A stretch of DNA of 64,000 nt from Pseudescherichia sp031987975 (GTDB lineage Bacteria; Pseudomonadota; Gammaproteobacteria; Enterobacterales; Enterobacteriaceae). Numbering within the stretch: position 1 is the first letter of the stretch; the number at the start of each line of letters is the position of its first letter. The notes beneath the pieces are model-generated. The model was given only the letters and a program-made list of their open reading frames with translations, searched no databases and was not told the origin of the DNA. Shown here in pieces: positions 17,974 to 25,998 of this stretch. A program made the translations under genes and the position numbers. The stretch covers positions 62,001 through 126,000 of the forward strand of contig NZ_DALZYX010000005.1 in NCBI RefSeq assembly GCF_031987975.1, given 5' to 3'.

Positions 17974-18894
17974 TCACCCTTTACGGGGCAAATTCTGGTC
18001 GCTTTTAACGCTCTCCAGCAGCTGCTGCTTGAAGTGCAGCGCGGCAGCGCCCTGCTCATGATGCCTCGACCAGACCAGCCACATCTGGGAGACTGCATCG
18101 GCTTCGGCAATGGGTAGCCAACGCATCTCGCTAAGCTGCACCCGACAAAAGGAGGCGGGCAGAATGGATACCCCCAGTCCCGCCGCCACCAGACCAATTA
18201 TAGTCATCGCCTCGCCCACCTCCTGAGCGATATGCGGTACCAGCCCGTAGCGGCGCAGCAGTCCAAGGATATCGTCATACAGTCCCGTCCCGACATGGGG
18301 ATCGAAAAAGACAAACGGCTCTTGCGCCAGCTGGCCCAGCGTCACCATAGGCTGCCCCGCCAGGGGGTGATCGCATGGCACCATCGCCAGCAGCGGTTCA
18401 CGCAGGATCACCTCCCACGCCAGCGTCTCCGGCAGCGCGGTATTGCGCATCAGGCCTAGATCCAGCGTCCCATCATGAAGAGGAGCAATTTGCTCGCGGG
18501 TATTGATCTCCCGGGTTTGCAGATGCACGTCGGGGTAGCGCCGCCGGAAGGTCGAAAGGGTATCCGAGACCGCTTTAATAAAGGGCGCGGAGGAGGTAAA
18601 GCCAACCCGCAGCTCCCCGGTCTGTCCCAGATGCAGGCGAGCGGCACGGGCGGCGGCATCATCTACCTGGGTAAGGATCTGGCGGCTATCGAGTAGAAAC
18701 TGTTTTCCCGCCGGGGTCAGCGCCACGCTGCGGTTGGTACGGGCCAGCAGCCTGGCACCCACCTGCTGCTCCAGCAGCTGGATCTGCTGGCTTAGCGGCG
18801 GCTGAGAGATATTCAGCCGGGCCGCCGCATGACCAAAGTGCAGCTCTTCTGCCACGGCAATAAAGTAGCGCAGGTGACGCAGCTCGATATTCAT
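17974..18894 (-). CDS. ynfL: YnfL, LysR-family regulator
   Basis: LysR-type regulator of 306 residues. The N-terminal helix-turn-helix starts MNIELRHLRYFIAVAEELHFG and includes NISQPPLSQQIQ. The effector domain from about residue 90 includes RVGFTSSAPFIKAVSDTL and FFDPHVGTGLYDDILGL. It is highly similar to E. coli YnfL; the ligand is unknown. It is divergent from ynfM, so it probably controls that transporter from the 109-base space between them. The C-terminal tail is longer than in E. coli. Confidence 0.93.
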   Translation of the reverse strand: MNIELRHLRYFIAVAEELHFGHAAARLNISQPPLSQQIQLLEQQVGARLLARTNRSVALTPAGKQFLLDSRQILTQVDDAAARAARLHLGQTGELRVGFTSSAPFIKAVSDTLSTFRRRYPDVHLQTREINTREQIAPLHDGTLDLGLMRNTALPETLAWEVILREPLLAMVPCDHPLAGQPMVTLGQLAQEPFVFFDPHVGTGLYDDILGLLRRYGLVPHIAQEVGEAMTIIGLVAAGLGVSILPASFCRVQLSEMRWLPIAEADAVSQMWLVWSRHHEQGAAALHFKQQLLESVKSDQNLPRKG

Positions 18895-19003
18895 ATTTTT
18901 AATGTATTATTTGAGATTATTAATATATTAGACAGAATATTTACATTTTCCTACCCTTATCGGTAATCGCTTTATAGCAGTAACACACCACTAAGGATCC
19001 TCT

Positions 19004-20257
19004 GTGAGCCGTACTACCGTCGTTGACATCGCCCCGGCGAGCGATGCCGACGTGCAGACCACCGCTATTCCCGCCACGCCCTATATCAAACGCGGCACGC
19101 CCCAGTTTATGCGCGTTACCCTGGCGCTCTTCTCTGCCGGACTCGCCACCTTTGCCCTGCTCTACTGCGTGCAGCCGATTTTGCCGGTACTCTCCCACGA
19201 GTTTGGCATCTCACCGGCCAGCAGCAGTATTTCGCTGTCGATCTCTACCGCCATGCTGGCCATTGGGCTGCTTTTTACCGGCCCGCTCTCGGATGCCATC
19301 GGGCGCAAACCGGTGATGGTCACCGCTCTGCTGCTGGCCTCGTGCTGTACGCTGCTCTCCACAATGATGACCAGCTGGCACGGGATTTTGATTATGCGGG
19401 CGCTGGTGGGGCTGTCGCTGAGCGGCGTGGCGGCGGTAGGGATGACCTATCTAAGCGAAGAGATCCACCCCAGCGTAGTGGCTTTTTCGATGGGTCTCTA
19501 CATCAGCGGTAACTCTATCGGCGGCATGAGCGGACGCCTGCTTAGCGGCGTGTTTACCGACTTCTTTAGCTGGCGCATCGCCCTGGCGGTTATCGGCTGC
19601 TTTGCCCTCGCCTCGGCGCTGATGTTCTGGAAAATCCTCCCGGAGTCGCGCCATTTTCGCCCCGCCTCGCTGCGGCCCCGATCGCTGATGATTAACTTCC
19701 GCCTGCACTGGCGCGATCGTGGCCTGCCGCTGCTGTTTCTGACTGGCTTTCTGCTGATGGGGTCGTTCGTGACCCTGTTTAACTACATCGGTTACCGCCT
19801 GATGCAGTCGCCGTGGCAGCTGAGCCAGGCGGTGGTGGGTCTGCTCTCCGTGGCCTATCTAACGGGGACCTGGAGTTCGCCAAAGGCCGGGGCGATGACT
19901 GCCCGCTTTGGACGCGGGCCGGTGATGCTGGTCTCGACGGGAGTGATGCTGGGGGGAGTGCTGCTGACGCTCTTCTCGTCGCTGGGGCTGATCTTTGCCG
20001 GGATGCTGCTCTTCTCGGCTGGCTTCTTTGCTGCCCATTCGGTCGCCAGTAGCTGGATCGGGCCAAGGGCGCGTCGGGCAAAAGGCCAGGCCTCATCGCT
20101 CTATCTTTTTAGTTACTATCTGGGATCGAGCCTGGCGGGAACGGCTGGCGGTCTGTTCTGGCACAGCTATGGCTGGAACGGCGTCGGCGGTTTTATTGCC
20201 GTGATGCTGCTGGCCGCGCTGCTGGTGGGCCGCAGCCTTCACCAGCGGCTGCATTGA
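19004..20257 (+). CDS. ynfM: YnfM, major facilitator superfamily transporter
   Basis: Twelve-helix MFS protein of 417 residues. The N-terminal cytosolic tail is followed by the first helix (ALFSAGLATFALLYCVQPIL). The loop 2-3 motif reads GPLSDAIGRKPVM. E. coli YnfM is in the arabinose-efflux/bacillibactin-type group of drug:H+ antiporters, and its physiological substrate is unclear. The GTG start has AAGGA 8 bases upstream. It is divergent from its likely regulator ynfL and convergent, with one base between, with the small ORF at 20259-20351. Confidence 0.92.
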   Translation: MSRTTVVDIAPASDADVQTTAIPATPYIKRGTPQFMRVTLALFSAGLATFALLYCVQPILPVLSHEFGISPASSSISLSISTAMLAIGLLFTGPLSDAIGRKPVMVTALLLASCCTLLSTMMTSWHGILIMRALVGLSLSGVAAVGMTYLSEEIHPSVVAFSMGLYISGNSIGGMSGRLLSGVFTDFFSWRIALAVIGCFALASALMFWKILPESRHFRPASLRPRSLMINFRLHWRDRGLPLLFLTGFLLMGSFVTLFNYIGYRLMQSPWQLSQAVVGLLSVAYLTGTWSSPKAGAMTARFGRGPVMLVSTGVMLGGVLLTLFSSLGLIFAGMLLFSAGFFAAHSVASSWIGPRARRAKGQASSLYLFSYYLGSSLAGTAGGLFWHSYGWNGVGGFIAVMLLAALLVGRSLHQRLH

Positions 20258-20258
20258 G

Positions 20259-20351
20259 TTATAACATGCTCATGATTGACGCTGCACCCATCATTTCCCG
20301 AACGGCATCGAATGCCATTAGTGCAGCTATTATCCAAATAAACGGATTCAT
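20259..20351 (-). CDS. Putative 30-residue membrane protein
   Basis: ATG to TAA frame of 30 codons between ynfM and the M32 carboxypeptidase gene. It begins MNPFIWIIAALMAFDAV and continues with a Met- and Ala-rich amphipathic part ending SIMSML, which would suit one membrane-associated helix. AGG lies 8 bases upstream, and a TAATACT -10-like box lies about 45 bases further upstream on the same strand. I recognise no named family. It may be real or a chance frame; support is the start context and composition only. Confidence 0.45.
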   Translation of the reverse strand: MNPFIWIIAALMAFDAVREMMGAASIMSML

Positions 20352-20532
20352 CGTGGCTACCTGCCTTGATTATTAAATAACATCAATGAATATTGATGCA
20401 GGAGTATTACATAAATCCGAAAAGATGTGCAAAATTAAGCCTTTCGTTTGATGGCAATCAACAAAACCGGTCGTAATTTACCTTACGTCATGAATAATGG
20501 GATTGACCCATACCGACAATAACCGAGGCACA

Positions 20533-22017
20533 ATGGATAACAGCAACTACCAGCAGCTGACCCGCACCTTTCAGCGTCTATACCGTTTCTCGCACCTCTC
20601 TTCCATCGCTGGCTGGGACATGATGACCATGATGCCCGCCGCCGGGAGCGCTGCCCGGGGCGAAGCGTTGGCGGAGATTAGCGTCCTGAAACACCAGATC
20701 CTGACGGATAAAAAAGTGGCTCAGTGGCTGGAAGCAGCAGCGCAGGAAGATCTGAACGACGTTGAGCAGGCCAACCTGCGCGAGATGACCCGTCACTATC
20801 AGCAGGCGGCAGTGCTGCCGGAGGCGCTGGTAGAGGCGAAGTCGCTGGCGGGCAGCCGCTGCGAGCACGCCTGGCGTACCCAGCGCCCTGCGAATGACTG
20901 GGACGGTTTTTCCGCCAATTTGAAAGAGGTGGTTAAGCTGAGCCGTGAAGAGGCAACGCTGCGTGCGGCGGCAAAAGGCTGTACCGCCTACGACGCGCTG
21001 CTGGATCTCTATGAGCCAGATATGACCGCGGCGAAGCTTGACGTTCTCTTTGCCGATCTGAAATCCTGGCTGCCGGACCTGCTCAATCAGGCGGTAGCAA
21101 AGCAGGCACAGCGCCAGCTTATCGCGCCAGTCGGCCCGTTCCCGGTAGAGAAGCAGCGCGAGCTGGGCCTGGCGGCAATGCACACCCTCGGCTTTAATTT
21201 TGATGCGGGTCGTCTGGACATCAGCGCCCACCCCTTCTGCGGCGGCGTGCCGGAGGATGTGCGCATCACCACTCGCTATGACGAGAACGATCTGCTGGGC
21301 GCGCTCTTTGGCGTTGTGCATGAAACCGGACACGCCCGCTACGAGCAGAACCTGCCCCGCAACTGGCTGGGACAGCCGGTAGCCGAGGCCCGCTCAATGG
21401 CCGTACACGAATCGCAAAGCCTGTTCTTTGAGATGCAGCTTGGCCGCAGCAAGGCATTTTTACAGCGTTTACTGCCTGCGGTCATTGAGCGTTTCGGCGC
21501 GCAGCCCGCGTTTACCGAAGAGAATTTCATCGCCTGGAACCAGCAGGTGCAGCCTGGCCTCATTCGCGTGGATGCTGACGAGGTAAGCTATCCCGCGCAT
21601 GTTATCCTGCGCTATGAGATTGAGCGGGCGCTAATTAACGGTGAAATCGAGGTAGAGGATATTCCGGCCCTGTGGGATGAGAAGATGCAGCACTGGCTGG
21701 GCATCTCAACCGTGGGCAACTACCGCGACGGCTGTATGCAGGATATTCACTGGACCGACGGCGGCTTTGGCTACTTCCCGTCCTACACCCTTGGCGCGAT
21801 GTACGCTGCGCAACTGTTCCATGCCGCACGCACCGCGCTGCCTAACCTTGATGCTTCCATTGCCGAAGGTGATTTCAGCGCCCTGTTCGAATGGCTGCGA
21901 CAGAATATCTGGCAGCACGGCAGCCGCTTTACCACTGCCCAGCTGATTGAATCCGCCACCGGCGAAGCGCTGAACAGCCGCTACTTCCGCCAGCATCTTA
22001 CCGCACGTTATCTGTAA
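20533..22017 (+). CDS. M32 family metallocarboxypeptidase (carboxypeptidase Taq type)
   Basis: Cytosolic zinc carboxypeptidase of 494 residues that trims C-terminal residues from peptides. The zinc motif HETGH lies near residues 263-267 (GVVHETGHARYEQ), with the third ligand Glu in HESQSLFFEMQ about 30 residues later. Other family marks are DEVSYPAHVILRYEIE and the C-terminal YFPSYTLGAMYAAQLF. The start at MDNSNYQQL has GAGG upstream; the longer frame from 20497 is unlikely. E. coli K-12 has no such gene here, where asr directly follows ynfM, so this is an accessory insertion or a lineage-specific retention. Confidence 0.93.
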   Translation: MDNSNYQQLTRTFQRLYRFSHLSSIAGWDMMTMMPAAGSAARGEALAEISVLKHQILTDKKVAQWLEAAAQEDLNDVEQANLREMTRHYQQAAVLPEALVEAKSLAGSRCEHAWRTQRPANDWDGFSANLKEVVKLSREEATLRAAAKGCTAYDALLDLYEPDMTAAKLDVLFADLKSWLPDLLNQAVAKQAQRQLIAPVGPFPVEKQRELGLAAMHTLGFNFDAGRLDISAHPFCGGVPEDVRITTRYDENDLLGALFGVVHETGHARYEQNLPRNWLGQPVAEARSMAVHESQSLFFEMQLGRSKAFLQRLLPAVIERFGAQPAFTEENFIAWNQQVQPGLIRVDADEVSYPAHVILRYEIERALINGEIEVEDIPALWDEKMQHWLGISTVGNYRDGCMQDIHWTDGGFGYFPSYTLGAMYAAQLFHAARTALPNLDASIAEGDFSALFEWLRQNIWQHGSRFTTAQLIESATGEALNSRYFRQHLTARYL

Positions 22018-22055
22018 CGTATCTGGCCGGGTAACCCGGCCTCTCTCTGGGTTTG

Positions 22056-22069
22056 TACAAAGCGTTACA
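22056..22069 (+). promoter_or_regulatory. RstA-type box in the asr promoter
   Basis: TACAAAGCGTTACA differs at two fixed positions from the RstA consensus TACATNTNGTTACA. It lies about 105 bases before the asr start codon. In E. coli and Salmonella, RstA directly activates asr at low pH, and rstA itself lies at 41.6 kb in this window. The match is by eye. Confidence 0.7.
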
Positions 22070-22173
22070 CAGCGATACCAATCACTCACGGAAGCCTCGC
22101 AATGAGAAGCATATAGTCTCTTCACCGGCCCCGCAGTGGGGTTGAATGATGAAACCAATTCGAGGATATCAGA

Positions 22174-22428
22174 ATGAAAAAAGTATTAGCTCTGGTTGTT
22201 GCCGCTGCTATGGGTCTCTCTACTGCTGCGTTCGCAGCTGATACCACGGCGACTACCGCTGCGCCAGCGGCCACCGCTCAGACCCAGAGCGCTGCGCCGG
22301 CTGCCAAAACCACGCACCACAAAAAACACCACAAAGCTGCTGCCCAGAAAGCACAGGCTGCAAAGAAACACCATAAAAAAGCAGTAAAACACACCGCTGC
22401 TAAACCGGCTGCCCAGCCAGCTGCCTAA
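22174..22428 (+). CDS. asr: Asr, acid shock protein
   Basis: Periplasmic acid-induced protein of 84 residues. The signal peptide ends near AFA-ADTT. An Ala/Thr-rich pro-segment is followed by a strongly basic half with repeated KKHHK motifs (TTHHKKHHKAAAQ, AKKHHKKAVKH) and an Ala/Pro tail. This fits the intrinsically disordered chaperone-like Asr. It is shorter than the E. coli protein through fewer repeats. A good ribosome site (GAGGATATC) precedes the ATG, and the promoter has an RstA-type box. Confidence 0.95.
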   Translation: MKKVLALVVAAAMGLSTAAFAADTTATTAAPAATAQTQSAAPAAKTTHHKKHHKAAAQKAQAAKKHHKKAVKHTAAKPAAQPAA

Positions 22429-22442
22429 GTTTGACGCTTACC

Positions 22443-22470
22443 ACAGCGCCCGCCCCCGGGCGCTGTTTCA
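22443..22470 (+). terminator. Hairpin between asr and ydgU
   Basis: CAGCGCCCG and CGGGCGCTG form a strong stem with a short C-rich loop, followed only by TTTC. It should terminate most asr transcripts while allowing some read-through into ydgU. Confidence 0.65.
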
Positions 22471-22479
22471 GGAGGAACC

Positions 22480-22563
22480 ATGCTGCAACGCTACCGCTTC
22501 GAGCTGATTTTGCTGGTGCTGATCGCCTGTGCGCTGATAACCCTCCGCCTCTCTCTTTCCTGA
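22480..22563 (+). CDS. ydgU: YdgU, 27-residue membrane protein
   Basis: Small ORF of 27 codons with an excellent ribosome site (AGGAGG) 5 bases before the ATG. The peptide starts MLQRYRFELILLVLIACAL and is a single hydrophobic helix with a basic N-terminus. It matches my recollection of E. coli YdgU (MGRYRFEFILIILIL) in sequence, length and position between asr and ydgD. E. coli YdgU was shown by tagging to be made and is associated with acid conditions together with asr. Confidence 0.88.
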   Translation: MLQRYRFELILLVLIACALITLRLSLS

Positions 22564-22659
22564 ATGTAGTACGCTGATTTTACTCCCCCTTTCCTCCCGT
22601 CCCGTCTATAGTTGTTGCTTAGGGTTTGAATAATCATTAATGCCCCACCAGAGTGTGAT

Positions 22660-23475
22660 ATGCATAAATTCGGTATTCTGCTATTGGGTTCGTTTTGCTT
22701 ATTTTCTTTTTCCAGCCATGCCGATGATGATGCCACTGCAGCCGCTGAGATCAAGACGCTGTTTTTTAACCATGACGACCGGGTGCGGATAAGCAATCCA
22801 ACGCAGTCGCCGTGGGACGCTATCGGCCAGCTGGAGACCGCCAGCGGCAATCTTTGCACCGCGACGCTGATCTCCCCGCACCTGGCACTAACCGCCGGGC
22901 ACTGTCTGCTGACGCCGCCCCGTGGAAAGGCTGATAAAGCCGTGGCGCTGCGCTTTGTGGCGCAGAACGGCAGCTGGCGCTACGAAATTCATGGTATCGA
23001 AGGGCGAGTGGAGCCAACGCTTGGCAAGCGCCTGAAGCCAGACGGTGAGGGCTGGATCGTACCGCCTGCCGCCGCGCCGTGGGATTTTGGCCTGATCGTG
23101 CTGCGCTATCCGCCGTCGGGCATTACGCCCCTACCGCTTTTTGAGGGCGATCGCGACGCGCTCACCGCCGCGTTAAAGGCTACCGATCGTAAGGTAACGC
23201 AGTCCGGCTATCCACAGGATCATCTGGACAACCTCTATAGCCATCAAAACTGCGTGGTAACCGGCTGGGCGCAGGAGAGCGTGCTCTCTCATCAGTGCGA
23301 TACCCTGCCTGGGGATAGCGGCTCGCCGCTGATGCTTAAGACCGAGGACGGCTGGCGGCTGATCGCCGTGCAAAGCTCCGCACCGGGCGCGAAAGATCGC
23401 TGGCGCGCCGATAATCGGGCCATTGCCATCACCGGCTTTCGCGATCGGCTCGACGCGCTGGCGCAGACGCAATAA
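22660..23475 (+). CDS. ydgD: YdgD, secreted trypsin-like serine protease
   Basis: S1-family periplasmic protease of 271 residues. The signal peptide ends near SHA-DDD. The triad is readable: His in LALTAGHCLL, Asp in PWDFGLIVL and Ser in LPGDSGSPLM. Cys pairs flank the His and Ser sites. The substrate is unknown. Its place behind asr and ydgU, as in E. coli, suggests a role in acid or envelope stress, and cleavage of the Asr pro-segment is an untested possibility. Confidence 0.93.
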   Translation: MHKFGILLLGSFCLFSFSSHADDDATAAAEIKTLFFNHDDRVRISNPTQSPWDAIGQLETASGNLCTATLISPHLALTAGHCLLTPPRGKADKAVALRFVAQNGSWRYEIHGIEGRVEPTLGKRLKPDGEGWIVPPAAAPWDFGLIVLRYPPSGITPLPLFEGDRDALTAALKATDRKVTQSGYPQDHLDNLYSHQNCVVTGWAQESVLSHQCDTLPGDSGSPLMLKTEDGWRLIAVQSSAPGAKDRWRADNRAIAITGFRDRLDALAQTQ

Positions 23476-25638
23476 TTAACCCTGGCGGCGTTGACGGTGT
23501 TGCCGCAGCGCGTCAATGGGCATTGGCTGGCTAAAGAAATAGCCCTGAAGCCGATCGCAGCCCGCCAGGCGCAGCAGTTTCATCTGTTTTTCGTTCTCTA
23601 CCCCTTCAGCAATCACCGCCATACCGAGCGCGCTGGCAATGCGGATCGTACCACCCACCAACGCCGCCGCCTGTTCGTCATCATCGACCAGCCCGGCCAG
23701 CGACTTATCAATTTTGATGGTGTCGAAATTGAAACGACGGAGATAGCCAATGCTGGAGTAGCCGGTACCAAAGTCGTCCAGCGCAATAGCGGTGCCTAGC
23801 GCTTTAAGGTTACGGATCGCCGCACAGGCGCGCTCCGGGTTCTCAAGAACATAGGTCTCTGTAACCTCAAGCTGCAGGCGGTGCGCGGGGAAACGACTAT
23901 CCCGCAGGACGCTTGCTACCTTGTTTTCAAATTCAGGATCGCGAAACTGCGCCGGGGAGATATTTACCGACAGTTTGAGATCGCTAAAGGGTTGCAGGTC
24001 CATGCAGGCACGGCGCAGAACAAACTGCCCGAGGGGGTGGATAAGACCGCTGGTCTCGGCAATGGTAATAAATGCGTCCGGCGGCAAAGCGCCCGCAGGC
24101 CGCCCCGGCCAGCGCACCAGCGCCTCAACACCCACCGTCTGCTGGCTGCGCGCATCCACAATCGGCTGATACCAGACGTCAAATTCGTTGCGCATCAGGC
24201 CATCGCGAATATCGTTTTCGATGGCAAGCTGGCGTTCACGCGTGCTGTTCAGCTCTGCATCGTAGTGGGTAACCTGCCCTTTACCATTCATTTTCGAGTG
24301 GTACATAGCGATATCTGCCCGGCGGAACAGCTCCGTGCTTGTACATTCCAGCAGCGTGCCGCTGGCAATGCCAATGCTGGCACCAATATAGATTGTGCGT
24401 TCGCCAAGGCGAACCGGCAGGTTCAATCCCGCCAGCACCTGCTCTGCAAAGCGGCTGGCTTTCTCGCTGGCCTGGCTGCCACCGATCATCATGGCAAACT
24501 CATCCCCGCCCATCCGCGCCAGCATGCCGCTGGGGGGAACCTTATCGCGCAGGTTTTTGGCAATCTCGACAATAAGGCGATCCCCTACGTTGTGCCCGTA
24601 AATATCGTTGACGTCTTTGAATCCGTCGAGATCGATTAACACTACGCAGATGGCCTCATTGGGATCCTCCAGGCTCAGCGCCTCCAGCCGCGCCAGTAGC
24701 GCCCGGCGGTTCGGCAGGTGGCTCAGCCAGTCGGTCATCGCGGTGCTGCGGGCCAGCTTCTCCCCTTTGGCCAGCTTATAGAGTCCAGCGCTGCTTAGTA
24801 TGATAAACAGCAATATCAGACCGGCGACGAGGGCAGTAATCTGGCGGATCTCCCATGCCGCCGCGTGGGCTGCTTTTGCGCCGGGTAGCTGTGGCTCCCA
24901 GCTTAGATAGCCCAGCAGATCTCCCGCCGAACTTATTAGCGGCACGCTGGAGTCATGGGTTCTGTTGAGGCTAAAACGCAGATTATCAATCTGAAAGGTA
25001 TCCCCCAACGTTTTAAGATTTTGGGTATCAATGTGGCGGGTAATGACCAGATATCGGCGCGTATCGCCCTCCGCTGGCGGTGAGCCAACAACAGGCCGGA
25101 TCAGGCCTATACCAATAAAAGCGACGCCGTGGCGGGTGCGGGTGATCCCAGCATAGATATGTTGCTCACCAGGCAGCGCATGGTGATGCTGATTAATGAG
25201 CGCTTTAAAACCCGCGCCAAAAAACTCAAGATCCCGCTCGTTAAAGGGTTTACTACGAAAGGATCCCCACAGCACGGAATAGTGCTCGTCCAGAATAAAG
25301 GTACCGTCATAAAGGTTATTAATCTTATATCCCGCGCCCCAGGTATTATTAAGCCACTGGCTATCGAGCTGTGGGCGATACACTTCACGAACCGCGTCGT
25401 CCCAGACGGCGTTATCAATCACCAGCGACCAGACGCGATTAACCGAAGTCTGTATTGCCCCCTGTACCGACAGCGCCGAACGGTGTTCATCTATTTCGTT
25501 AGTTTTACTGCTAACAAGGTGCAGGGAGAGATAGAGCAGTGCCACCACGGAAACAATCAATCCAATGCCGGCAATAACGATCATTACAGAGAGTGTTTTT
25601 GCAGTAGGGATATTATGCCAGCTTAACGGTTTAAACAT
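23476..25638 (-). CDS. CHASE4-GGDEF-EAL cyclic-di-GMP protein
   Basis: Inner-membrane protein of 720 residues that can in principle make and break cyclic di-GMP. Layout: membrane helix at about 16-40, periplasmic CHASE4 sensor domain to about 265, second helix at about 268-290 (ALVAGLILLFIILSSAGLY), GGDEF domain (motif ARMGGDEFAM intact, no RxxD inhibition site at the usual place) and EAL domain (VGVEALVRW, LDDFGTGYSS both intact). Both active sites look competent, so the net activity cannot be told. It is not at this place in E. coli, where mdtI follows ydgD. The gene ends one base after ydgD, convergent. Confidence 0.92.
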   Translation of the reverse strand: MFKPLSWHNIPTAKTLSVMIVIAGIGLIVSVVALLYLSLHLVSSKTNEIDEHRSALSVQGAIQTSVNRVWSLVIDNAVWDDAVREVYRPQLDSQWLNNTWGAGYKINNLYDGTFILDEHYSVLWGSFRSKPFNERDLEFFGAGFKALINQHHHALPGEQHIYAGITRTRHGVAFIGIGLIRPVVGSPPAEGDTRRYLVITRHIDTQNLKTLGDTFQIDNLRFSLNRTHDSSVPLISSAGDLLGYLSWEPQLPGAKAAHAAAWEIRQITALVAGLILLFIILSSAGLYKLAKGEKLARSTAMTDWLSHLPNRRALLARLEALSLEDPNEAICVVLIDLDGFKDVNDIYGHNVGDRLIVEIAKNLRDKVPPSGMLARMGGDEFAMMIGGSQASEKASRFAEQVLAGLNLPVRLGERTIYIGASIGIASGTLLECTSTELFRRADIAMYHSKMNGKGQVTHYDAELNSTRERQLAIENDIRDGLMRNEFDVWYQPIVDARSQQTVGVEALVRWPGRPAGALPPDAFITIAETSGLIHPLGQFVLRRACMDLQPFSDLKLSVNISPAQFRDPEFENKVASVLRDSRFPAHRLQLEVTETYVLENPERACAAIRNLKALGTAIALDDFGTGYSSIGYLRRFNFDTIKIDKSLAGLVDDDEQAAALVGGTIRIASALGMAVIAEGVENEKQMKLLRLAGCDRLQGYFFSQPMPIDALRQHRQRRQG

Positions 25639-25708
25639 TCACCGCCCTCTTATCCGTCTGAACGGCCATCATCTTTTCGTTGGTTTTCTTATTTAATCGT
25701 AATACAGG

Positions 25709-25773
25709 AAGCCGATTTCGCTGCCCGTTAATCGTGAAAACTGATAGCGATCACAGCGGCAGCGAAAGGGCTT
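25709..25773. repeat. Imperfect inverted repeat upstream of the GGDEF-EAL gene
   Basis: Left arm AAGCC-gat-TTCGCTGCC (25709-25725) pairs with right arm GGCAGCGAA-ag-GGCTT (25758-25773): a 9-base-pair stem extended by 5 more across a small internal loop, with a 32-base loop. It lies between the GGDEF-EAL gene and the small ORF at 25797-25934, both on the minus strand. It may terminate or process the upstream transcript. No T-run follows. Confidence 0.5.
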
Positions 25774-25796
25774 GGGTGCAGATGTTTGGCGTAAAG

Positions 25797-25934
25797 CTAG
25801 CTGGCTTTGAACGGATCCTTATGATCGTCCTGACTGTCATCCCGTTTGCGGGGCAGTTCGCCCTGCTTAGCGGGATTGTCCTTAACCGGCTTGGTCTCTT
25901 CTGCTTTTAAGGGGGAAGCATGTTTATCCGTCAT
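25797..25934 (-). CDS. Putative 45-residue hydrophilic protein
   Basis: ATG to TAG frame of 45 codons with a strong ribosome site (CAGGAGA) about 5 bases before the ATG. The product starts MTDKHASPLKAEETKPV and is almost entirely Lys, Asp, Glu, Pro and polar residues, with no hydrophobic core, so it is probably disordered. I know no named family. The neighbouring stress-type genes make a small stress protein plausible. A longer antisense frame over the same bases (25680-25910) has no ribosome site. Confidence 0.6.
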   Translation of the reverse strand: MTDKHASPLKAEETKPVKDNPAKQGELPRKRDDSQDDHKDPFKAS

Positions 25935-25998
25935 TGTATTCTCCTGTTGTTACCTCACCTGAAGTTTAGTCAACGATTCATCATCCGGGTAACAGAAT

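Noticed and set aside
25680..25910. 76-codon plus-strand frame with a hydrophobic segment
   Set aside because: No ribosome site, covers the inverted repeat, and is antisense to the better-supported 45-codon frame.
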